Shown piece by piece: positions 46,876 through 58,800 of a DNA stretch of 64,000 nucleotides (within the stretch, counting starts at the first letter, position 1; the number at the start of each line of letters is the position of its first letter). The stretch is taken from assembly GCF_020080835.1 (NCBI RefSeq), contig NC_058167.1, positions 1,026,768-1,090,767 on the forward strand, in the 5' to 3' direction. The notes under the pieces are model-generated. The model saw nothing but the letters and a program-made list of their open reading frames with translations. It searched no databases and was not told where the DNA came from. Position numbers and translations under genes: made by a program. This DNA is from Cotesia glomerata (lineage: Eukaryota; Arthropoda; Insecta; Hymenoptera; Braconidae).

Positions 46876-49800
46876 GGTCGATTAAGAAAACCACCAGTAG
46901 TATTTAAAATAAAACCTATGGCGACTGATACCTGGAGTGAAGGTATCAATTAGGTAAGGTCATTGGTAGATTTAAGGTTGATTAAGAAATCCACCTGTAG
47001 TATTTAAAATAAAAACCTATGGAGGCAAAGACCTGGAGTGGAGGTATCAATTTGGTAAGGTCACTGGTAGATTTAGGGTTGATTGAGAAATCCACCTGTA
47101 GTATTTAAAATAAAAACCTATGGAGGCAAAGACCTGGAATGGAGGTATCAATTCGGTAAGGTCATTGGTACATTTAGGGTTGATTAAGAAATCCACCTGT
47201 AGTATTAAAAATCAAAACCTATGGAGACAAAGACCTGGAGTGGAGGTATCAATTTAGTAAGGTCATTGGTAGATTTAGGTTGATTAAAAATCCACCTGTA
47301 GTATTTAAAATAAAAACCTATGGAGGCAAAGACCTGGAATGGAGGTATCAATTCGGTAAGGTCATTGGTACATTTAGGGTTGATTAAGAAATCCACCTGT
47401 AGTATTAATAATAAAACCTATGGAAACAAAGACCTGGAGTGGAGGTATCAATTTGGTAAGATCATTGGTAGATTTAGGGTTGATTAAACAATCCACCTGT
47501 AGTACTTAAAATAAAAACCTATGTAGGCAAATACCTGGAATGGAGATATCAATTCGGTAAGGTCGTTGGTACATTTAGGGTTGATTAATAAATCCAACTG
47601 TAGTATTTATAATAAAAACCTATGGAGGCAAAGATCTGGAGTAGAGGTATCAATTCAGTAAGGTCGTTGGTACATTTGGGGTTGATTAAGAAAGCCACTA
47701 GTAGTATTTAAAATAAAACCTATGGAGACAAAGACCTGGAGTGGAGGTATCAATTCGGTAAGGTCGTTGGTACATTTAGGGTTGATTAAGAAATCCACCT
47801 GTAGTATTTAGAATAAAACCTATGGAGGCAAAGACCTGGAGTGGAGGTATCAATTTGGTAAGATTATTGGTACATTTAGGGTTGATTAACAAATCCACCT
47901 GTAGTATTAAAAATAAAAACCTATGGAGGGAAAGACCTGGTGTAGAGGTATCAATTCGAAAAGGTCGTCGGTGCATTTAGGGTTGATTAAAAAATCCACT
48001 GGTAGTAATTACAATAAAAACCTATGGAGGGAAAGACCTGGAATAAACATTCGAAGTTCGTCCAAAGTACCAGTGTACTGTGGATACCTCTAAAAGTTTC
48101 AAGCACCAGTATTAAAAGTCAAAAGCTATGAAGAAAATCACTCAGATATATTTATTTCAATATTTTCATTTTTCCGCAAATCAGCGCCATCTGTAAAAAA
48201 AATTTCTCCGATAACGAAAATTAAATTTTTATAGTTATTTTTAATTACCAGAGGCCGCTAGTTTGATTTTCGCTGACTGGGACAATAAAAAATGGGACAT
48301 TGATCAACTGGGACATTGCTCAGCTGGGACAATGACATATTCCCATTAACTACAAATCTTAGATAGTCTTCCGTTGATGGGACCATCTTCGAAAGCTTTA
48401 AAATAAATTTGCGTTAAAAAAATTAAGAAATTGTTAATCTTCACATTGTTATTAACGATTTACGTCGGTGACAAATTAAAAAGGTTAAACAAATTGGTGA
48501 AGGAAAAAACTTTATTTGTTTAATATTACTTCTTGTTAGTTTTTTTTTATTAACAAAAGCTATCTAACGAAAACTTTTTATAATTTTCATCTGTTATTTA
48601 AAAAAATGTTACGAACAAATATAGATCGTGAAGTTAACAGCTGGTATACAAGAATGTTTCAAAATTGGTAAAAAAGTTTTTCTTTTTTGTCTTTACCAAC
48701 AAGTCGGATTAAATCGAATCGAAACGAATAGAAAAACTGGCGTCTCACAAGTTGCATTGAGTCGAATGGAATCGAATAGGAAATTCTATTCGATCCCGAT
48801 TGTTGGGATAATTGTAAGAAAACTTAAAAATCTCAGATGAATTTTAAAATTTCAGATGGATGTTAGATAAATTTTAGATGAATTTAAGACGATTTTAAAA
48901 CGTTTTTGAGTCTACCGACGAATTTTGGATGAATTGAAGATGATTTTTAGGTGAATTTAATATGTTTCTGAGATGGATTTCAGATTTTTGAATATTTATT
49001 ACGATTTTTGAATATTTTATTTTTTATTTATATTATTTATATGCCAAGGCATAAAGCCCAATGGCAAAGAATTTTTACATAACAATTACATTTAATGTTA
49101 CATAAAAAAAAGAATTTATTTAATTAATCACTAAGTACTATAAAGTATCATAAAATAACAAAGTAAAAGTAATTTTATGTAGTTAAAGAGAGTACAATAT
49201 ACAAGAATATCCATACTAAATGATATCCTGTAGGAATGTATATAAAAATTTATAAAAATTTATACAAGAGACCATAATTTATATAATATCTGAGAATAAC
49301 AAATTGCAAACATATATAATATCAAAGATTAAAGATCAGCTTCTTCAATAAGCAAAAACTCATATACTTTATTTTTAAAAATTTGAAGAGAGGATGAATT
49401 TGTGATTTCTATTATTGGCAGTTTTTGCCATAGACGTATGGCAGACACAATAAATGAATGTTCATAAATTAAAGTAGTAAAGTTTGGCATTTTGAATGAC
49501 ATATTATTATTCTTTGATGCAAGCCTATCTGACCTCCTTATATCAGCATCTTCATTTTTGAATAAGAGTCGTAAGAATTTTGGTTTATCGGTGTCTAAAA
49601 TTTTATACACAAGACATGCAAGGAAATATCTTCTTCTTGATTTAACATTAAGCCAGTTTAAAGAACGTCTATACGGTGTAATATGCTCATCTCTTTTTAT
49701 ATTAAAAATAAATCTTATAGAGTTATTTACTATGCGCTGCAGTTTCTTATCAAGTCTGTTTAAGTCCGCTAGAAAAGAGATCTAGTCAAATACTTATAAG

Positions 49801-52800
49801 AAGAATTACGCCTTCGGGCTTAATCGTCAAAACTCGAGAATAATCGTATAAACTCGGGAATAATCGTATCACGCTATGGCCGTCGCGCATGCGCGCCTTG
49901 GTTAGCGGTAGAGAAGCCGGCTCGCGTGGTCTGCAGCAACAGTTGTGCTTGGACTTCTGTACTAGTACGACTACTCTGTGCTAATCAATTTGATAATTCT
50001 TACTTACATCTCAAATTCAATCAAATATTCAAATCATTCAGTAAATCTAAATAATTATAGTAAATTCATTTATACTCTAAATTCTCAATTCATTCAAATC
50101 AGTTTAATAGTTTAGTGAATTAACATNNNNNNNNNNNNNNNNNNNNNNNNNNNNNNNNNNNNNNNNNNNNNNNNNNNNNNNNNNNNNNNNNNNNNNNNNN
50201 NNNNNNNNNNNNNNNNNNNNNNNNNNGACGTGTTCATTGAATTTGATGCAACATTTGACGGATCAATGACCATCTGAGATCTGCCTGAGAGGTACGACTG
50301 GAACCAAGAGATAGTTTCAATAGAAAAACCCAATTCAAACATCGTAATGAAAAGCATTCTTGGATTTAAATAATCAAATGCCTTAGTGAAGTCAAATAGA
50401 ATAAGAAATGTAAAGTCATCATTGTCTATCGCACACCGAATCTCATCCGTTAATCTTAGCAATGCAGCTTGCGTACTTTGATTTTGCCGGAAACCAGATT
50501 GATAATCATCTAGTAAATTATTTGTTTCCAAGTACATAACAACTTGGTTTGCGATAATACGCTCAAAAACCTTTGATAAGTGCGATAGATTTGCTATGGG
50601 CCGCGTATCAGAGAGAGATTTGGGTGGAATGACTTTGTTTAATGGAACGATGAAAACAGACTTCCATGAATCCGGGAAAATGCCAGTCTCTAGTGAGCGA
50701 TTAAAGACAGCGGTTAAAAATAGAGATATTTGCGGTAGATGATCTCTCAGCTATTTAAGATCTAGCCCATCTGGACTTTTACCAGCAGATTTAGACAGAG
50801 TGAGATGAAAACTCTTTGTGACGTCAACAATGTCAATCCTGGACCACTCAAATTCGCAATTTACTCTTTTCACAGCGAATGACACTAAATCATGAACAAA
50901 CTCTCTGCTACAAGAAGAATGCTTTGTCAAAGTAGCAGCATAAAAATTATTTAATTCATCTGCTCCAAAATGATCCAACGGTGAAGACTGCTTCGGTTTG
51001 ATTATATTAAGTTGTTTAAGTTTTTTCCATATTGAGGAATCATGCGATTTTTTCGATAAAATATTTGTAAAATAATTATCACGTGCAGCGTTTAATTTAG
51101 CTTTTAGCTCACTTCTTAATGTCTTAAAATATTTAAGAAGGTTTTGATCATTATTTCTACGTGCTCGTTTGTAGATAGCATCACGATGTTTCAGTTCATT
51201 TTTTAGTTCCTTCGTTAACCAAGGATTTTTTGGACGGCTTATTTTCCTCTCAGAGAAGGGAGCAAATTCATCCAAAGAGTTTGTAACTACATTCAGGAAG
51301 TATGAGGTGAGTTCATTTGGATCCAAGCTGTCAATAACAATGTTATTTAAATTCAAATTGTTATTTAAGGACTGGGAAAGAGCCACGTGATCACAATTTT
51401 TGAAGTCACGATATCTTCTTAATTTATCACATTTTACTGGATGTTCAAGATTATACTCTGCAAATAAGTAATCATGACCACCAACAAAAGGTGCTGCAGA
51501 TTTAAAGTAATTTCTCACCTTGTCTTCACTGTCAACAATAATAACACCTAGCCATGAATCAACTCCATTTGTATGATATGTAGGACCATGTGGTACACAG
51601 AAAAGTGCAGAGTCTGTGATGAAGGACTGAAGATGGCAGGCTAAGCGATCAGTTTTGAGCAAATTACAATTTAAGTCTCCAGTAATGATGATATTATTGT
51701 AATGTGGATATAACTTTCCAAACTCAGTGAAGAAGCAATCCAAAAGATCACCTTGAGGCCTTCTATAAATAGCAGATAGCAAAATATGGGCTCCAGTTTC
51801 CAGCGAGACATCGATTATCATGAATTCGGGTTGATTTAGGTGACTTGTCAACGAAGTGTATAGAATTTTTGATTTTAAAGACTTATGAATAAAGCAAGCC
51901 AAACCACCACCGCGTATATAACGTCCAAATTCATCGATAAGTCCTCTATCTCTCCGAATAACAACATAGTTATTTAACGCAATACTTATATCGGGATTAA
52001 GCCAGGTTTCCACAATGGTGATGATATGCGGCTTCATTTCAGCAACTAAGAGATCCAGCTGAGCTGTATGAGAGAGAAAGCTATTTATATTTAGTGTTAG
52101 AATATTTAAAGTTTGACAATTTTTAATATGTTTGCAAGGTAATTGCTAATTTAACTTATTTAAGTCATTTTGAGAACGAATTTCAATTTTGGCTGAATCA
52201 TCATTTTCTTTCAGACAGACTACACCTTTGTAAGCCCAGACATACTTAAATTTTAATTCTCTTGCTTTAACTTTCGTTAATTTCAGAAGTTTATATACGT
52301 CCGGATGCAGAAATTCATTTAAATAAATTTGTCCTTCTGGAGCATTTACTACGGTTGGAAACGTATCTCTAATTTGTAGTTTCTTTACACGACGTTTTAC
52401 ATCGACGATATGGTCACGAACCTGAGCCGATTTTAGGTTCAGGATGAAGGAGTGTTTCGATCCATGAGATGTTGAGGATCTTCTGTTTTTTAATTCACGC
52501 ACACTAAGAATATCATTTTCTAATTTTGAAATGCTCAATTTATTGAATACTTGATGTATAATTTCCGCTGACGATAAATTTGACGTAACATTTTCTGGCA
52601 CTCCAGACAAAAGAAGCTGAGATGATGTGATGTTTGATGGCCCAGCCGAGATGTTATTTACCGATCCAGCGGATTCAACAGTCGATTTTATCAAGTCAAT
52701 AGCAGAGGAATGAACATTACAAATTTCAACTAATTGACACACTTTTTCATCAGATGACTTTTGGTTCTCTGTTACTTTAGCTAATGAAGAATTTAAAGTA

Positions 52801-55800
52801 TTTAAATTTGCTGAAAGACTTTTTATATCGGCACTATTTTTATCTAAATTTGTTATTATAGATTTGATATCATCAGTGTGCTTACTAAGATCTTCAGAAA
52901 CCTTACGAATTTCAAAGCTATTTTTGAATGACAAGTCAAGTAACAGGTCCATCTTCTGATCGAGTGTGAAGTTTGTCCAATCAGGTTTACTACTTTCAGA
53001 ACTCAAACCTTGATCAGTAATTAAATTATCATTTGAAACATGAGTGTCACTTGACGAAATAGTTTTGTCCAGAGTGATCGTTGACGGTGAATCCATAGCT
53101 GGTGACAGAATCGTCAATCATAGATGAAACTGGAGGAGTTTTAGGCGATGAATCAATTGACTTGAAACTGGAGAGTGAGGACCGTTCACTTATAGATCTC
53201 ACAAAACTAGTACGTCTGGATGAACTTGTCGATTCAAGAGGTGATAATGGTGATTTAAAAAACTTCACACAACAATTACTTGGTAGCTTTGATTTTAACG
53301 CTTCCTTAAGACAACTAGGGTGATAAGATGATTTACAAGTCAAGCAAGTTTTGTTAACTTTAGCTATCTTCTTACATCTAACACAGAGCATAACAGATCG
53401 GTTTGGGTATATGTTTATATTTTGATTTACTTAACAGCTGACTGATGTAAATAAAAACAATACAGAGGACTTTGGTGACGCCACCTGTGAGTAATGAAGA
53501 GTAGTTTCTAATGTATCGGTGAAGAAGGACGTGGAAGCAGATTTACAATTAATAGAGTACTGTCACTATAACACCGGACGAACTAAAATCACTTCACTCT
53601 AAAATACAATAACCTCAAACTTGTATGCCAATAAATATAAAAATTTATTTCTCAGCTTCCAATTTATGAAGAACAAAGATTTTTTGCAACCTGTGAGGGC
53701 TGCAATTAGGAGTATGCAACTAAATCTGTAACAAAAATGCCCGAGGGCATAAAAAGGCAGAGAAATGTTTCAAATTGGGAGCGAAAAATTTAACGTGTTT
53801 ATAGTACTTACGTGATTATAGCTACTAAAAATATATTAAAGATATTTTTAAAAACATCTTAAATTGATCTTAAATCAATTTAAAATTTACTCAATCTTTT
53901 TAATATCACTTTTAGATGGATTTTATATAAATTTAAAACGTTCTTAAGATGACATTTAGATGAATTCAAGATGGATTTTAGACGAATTTAAGATGGCTTT
54001 TAGATGAATTTTAGATGACTTTCAGATGAATTTAAGAGGTTTTTAAGAAGTTTTTGAGTTTTAAAATGAATTTAAGATGAAATTTAGATGTTTAAGATAA
54101 ATTTAGGACGTTTTTTAGGGTCAAAAGATAGATTTAAAATGATATTTAGATGGATTTTAGATGAATTTAAGACGTATTTAAGTGAATTTTCAATTGATTT
54201 AAGATGAATTTAATATGTTTTTAAAAACATCTTTAATTTATTTGAAAATTATAATAAATTAATCTAAAATCAATTTAAAACTTATCTGAAATCCATCTCA
54301 GAAACATCTTAAATTCATAGAAAATCTATCTGAAAATCATCTTAAATTCATTACAAAAACATCTTAAATTAATTAGAAAATCATCTTAAATTCACCTAAA
54401 AATCATCTTCAATTCATCCAAAATTCGTCGTAAGACTCTCAAAGATGTTTTGAAATCATCTTAAATTCATCTTGAACTCATCTAAAATTTATCCAACATC
54501 CATCTGAAATTTTAAAATTCATCTTAGATTTCTAAGTTTTCTTAACAAAAAAGTTCTATTTAACAGAAAAATTAAAAATTCTTCTAAATTTCATACAAAT
54601 ATTTCTTAGTCATCGTAAATTTGTCTTAAATTCGTTTCGAATTCGGTTACATTTTAGATCTAAAGCACTAAACAAATTCATAATGGACTTTTTGTACACA
54701 GGTATCAATAATATATTCAGTCAAATAAACCGTTTTCTTATAATCATTCCTTTAATATTCAACTATTTTTTTCAATTATATATATCGAAATATGACTTTT
54801 ATAACCACCACTAATAATAATATTTGAACAAAAATAAGTATTTATTTTTAAAAAAATTTTCATGTGCAACAAAAAAGCGTATCTTAACATTTTTCCCTTA
54901 ATTCTCTCATTTAAAAGTTGTTTGACATTGAAGTTCAACATTTATCCAAATTCAATATCAAATAACTTTTGAATGAGTGGATTTAGAGAAAAATATTAGG
55001 ATACCCTATTTGTAGCACATGAAAATTCATTTAAAAACCACCGAGATCACGAGCAAGATCCCCATCAAGAACATAAGCAAGATTACGAGCAAAATCATGA
55101 GCAAGATTGCAATCGAGATTACGAGCAAAATCATGAGCAAGATTGCAATCGAGATTACGAGCAATATCATGAGCAAGGTCACCATCAAGAGCATGTGCAA
55201 GATCACTTCCAAGATCATGAGTGTGACAGGCATAAAAATCGTAAGCATGATCACGAGCTAGATCATGCTCAACATGAGCAACAAGATCTGAAAGATCATG
55301 AGAAAGATCGACACAAAGATCGCGAGCGATATCATGAGCAGAATCGCCAGAAAGATCGTGAACAAGACCATGAGCAAGATTACCATAAAGATCGGATTCA
55401 TTTAAGTAAATTTTGAATTGATTTAAGATGAATTTAAGATATTTTTAAAAACATCTTTAATTTAATTTAATTTAAAAATCGTAATAAATTCATCTAAAAT
55501 CCATTCAAAACTTATCTAAAATCCATCTCAGAAACATCTTAAATTTTTAGAAAATTCATCTAAAAATCATTTTAAATCCATCTTTTCACTCTAAAAAACG
55601 TCCTAAATTTTTATCTTAAACACTTATCTAAATTTCATCTTGAATATATTTTAAAAATATCAAAAACTTCTTAAAAAACGTCTTCAATTAATCTGAAAGT
55701 CATCAAAAATTCATCTAAAATCCATCTTGAATTCATCTAAAGGTTATCCGAAATCTATTTTAAAAACGTCTTAAATGAGCCTTTTTCCTGAAGTACGAAA

Positions 55801-58800
55801 AATTACTCACTAGCGGCGCTAGTAGTTCGGTAGGGACAAACATTGTCAGAGCTCCATTTAATCACATAGTAAAGTGGACTTATAAAAAACATGTTTTTGA
55901 CCGAAGACGACGTTCCTGAAGCAAAATTAAAATTTGCAACCGTAAAAGACAATAATGTTGTCACATTAAAACGTTGGTTTGCGTGCCGTAACTTAAAAGT
56001 TACCGGAAAAAAAAATGAATTAATTGACAGGTTAGTATACAAACTCTAGTAAAAAACTAGCGGTAAATTCAAACTGTAACAAGAGAAATTGAAAATAATT
56101 ATAAATTTAAGATTTATTTTAGAGTGAAATATGAATGAAATATAAATGGTAATAAATAAACGTTATTATATGTAATAAATGAATACGATTAAGTAACAGA
56201 CAGAGGTTATATGTCATTTTAATTTATATCCAATAACTGCACTAATAGAAGGATTTGTTTCTAGTTAAAAATATTTTTTAATATTTAACAAATCATTTAT
56301 TAGAAACCACTTTTTAATCCTTAATGAATATTTCTTAGTATTTAAAAAGATTTATTAATATTCAATAAATGAACATCAGATTTATTAAATACAAACAAAT
56401 CATTTTAAATACTAAGAAATATTTGTTTAATACTAAAAAGTGGTCTCTAATAAATGATTTGTTAACCATTAACAAATATTTTTTGGTACAAATAAATCCT
56501 TCTATCAGTGTGTGAAAAAATTTGCTATTCATTTTTATTCATTTAATTAATTTCAAAAATAATTTTGAAAACATGTAATTGATGATTCTAAGTAATTAGT
56601 TTATTAGTTATTTAGAACTTTATAATTTCGTAATCTTTTATTGGAATCTAACCTCGTCGATATGAGGTTTTACAAATGGTATAAAAAACAGATTTTCTTC
56701 TGGATAGCGATTATCCGACGTACACTTTGCAAAACTACAATGTTTTGTTGGCATAGTGGTTATTAAAAAAATTTTTTTGTGTTTAAATATTATTTTTAAA
56801 TAATAAAATAATATAGCGTAAATAACACTGTCTTAAATGAAAATATTTTATGTCTGTCCCTACTACGAGTGCTGCCTCTCGTGGCACGTTCGCTGTACTA
56901 CTCTCAGGAAAAAGGCTCATTCAGTTACATTTTAGATTTAAAGCAAAAGACGAATACAAGACGAATTTTTTTTCACACGGGAATGTAAATAACAATTTCG
57001 ATATATCGAGAAATATAGTATTATTACTCTACAAGGGAAGTAAAATAAGAAATGTCTCAGAGCACATGTAATTGTCGACCGAGGCGAAGCCGAGGTTGAC
57101 TAACATGTGCTCTGAGGCTTTCTTTTTTACTTCCCGAGGGTTGTATACGATTTTTCTTGTCGACGGAGCCGAAACGCGACATCGTCCCGCGTAGCGGGAC
57201 GAAAGTTGTCGCTTTCGGCCCGGAGGCAAGAAAAAAAAATTTTCGATTTTTTTGACACAGTCTAATATTCATATTTAAGGCCATTCTAGCGGGTGCCTCC
57301 CCACTTTTTTAAAAGCGAAAATAGCGCTACCTGGTGGCGGAAAGGGGAACTAAAAAAGTCCCTAGGCCGTAAAACTTAGAAAATTAAAAAATAAATATAT
57401 AAAATAATTAAATGTACAAAATAAAATTTCTAAAAATATTTAAAAAAATTACTTTTTATTTTGAATAGAAAAAAATGATAAAAATGTGATTAAATACTCG
57501 GAATTTATTATTGGAGCTGATGTTGACATTGAGCTGTCAACGCCGTATTTATTTTTCAAGCACAATTATAAAATATCCAAGCAGTTTATAAAAAAAAACT
57601 CAACGTAGCTCGAATTTCACAAATATTACAAATTTATTAAAAATAACTTTAATTTTTTATCACTTTACAATTTTATTTAGTTTCGAAGATAAATTTGTTG
57701 TTTATACATTTGGCACATAGTGAGTTTTATAAAAGTTAAAAACATTGGGCTCGTTATCCCATTGCGCATGCTCGATGTATGAGCAGCGGGATGAATTCAA
57801 GTCAATGGAATATTTTATTTATTAGAAAAATTAAATGTTATTTAAATTATATTATGTTATTACTTTAAGTAAATTACAATTTTCAGTGAAATATTTAGTG
57901 ATTTTATGGACATTGATATGATTTTCCATTTTCAAAAAAAAAATTTAATTGAAAATTTTTAATAATACACAGAAGCCCAGTTATTGGTTTACCCCGTTTT
58001 GCATAAGATCGGAGTTTCATCAGATCTCGACGTTATGGGGAGTTATGATGAGTTACAAGAAACCTTATTTTATAAAGAATCAAATTCTCTACAAAAAATG
58101 TCCTTATCAATTTTGCTCAATCTCTTTTCTTTACGTCGAAAAATTCACTTTTGATTTTTCACCTGAGATGTTGGTAAGGATAAAATAAAAAAAAAAAGAA
58201 AAGCGCTGTTTTTGGCTACAATATTGGAGATACAAAAAATTTACAAGAAACCTTTTTCATAGTAAATCAAATTCTCTATAAATAATGTCCTTATCAATTT
58301 TGCTCTATCCCTTTTCTTTATATCAAAAAATTCACTTTTGACTTTACACTTGACATGCTTGTGAGGATAGAATTTTTAAAAAAACGAGAAGCGCTGGTTT
58401 TGTCTACAATATTGGAGATACAAAAAATTTTCAATAAAATTTTTTTTTTGAAAATGGAAAATCATATCAATTTCTATAAAATCACTAAATATTTTACTGA
58501 AAATTGTAATTTACTCAAAGTAATAACATCATATAATTTAAATAACATTATATATTTATTTTTTAATTTTCTAAGTTTTACGGCCTAGGGAGTTTTTTAG
58601 TTCCCCTTTCCGCCACCAGGCAGCGCTATTTTCGCTTTTAAAAAAGTGGGGAGTCACCCGCTAGAATGGCCTTAACTTGTTAATTATGTTAACCCTTTGA
58701 GATTTGTGATATTCGACATGTTTCACTGAAGTAAGTTCTTACAAGTTTTTATTCAAATTTACTAAAAATGGGCTTAGTAAAAAATTATTTTACTATACTT

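Larger units (their letters stand above)
44353..48344. mobile_element. Foldback transposon, 3,992 bp
   Basis: Outermost GGGAATATGTCATTGTCCC is mirrored at the right end, with exact 9-bp duplications outside. The left arm (44353-46084) and right arm (46102-48344) pair along almost their whole length around a 17-bp loop. Arms in order: a terminal block with 'tgtccca' repeats, a short unique block, a ~101-bp tandem array (about 7 copies left, 12 right, which accounts for the ~500-bp size difference), a (TA)n tract, a ~700-bp unique block, and a 5S-like tip. There is no transposase inside. The 9-bp duplication and repeat-rich arms are features of FB-type and MULE elements. It is intronic in the F-box/WD gene. 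Confidence 0.88.
49010..53600 (-). mobile_element. Second CR1-like non-LTR retrotransposon, degenerate
   Basis: Minus strand: 5' UTR (to about 53600, approximate), ORF1 (53391-52146), ORF2 (52037 down to 49329 with interruptions), and a 3' UTR ending in an A/T-rich tail at about 49015. The 3' end 'gggctttatgccttggcata' then (AAAT)-like parallels the first element. An assembly gap and a GC-richer foreign insert (49790-50126) break ORF2. It is inserted in the outer inverted-repeat sequence. Confidence 0.85.
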
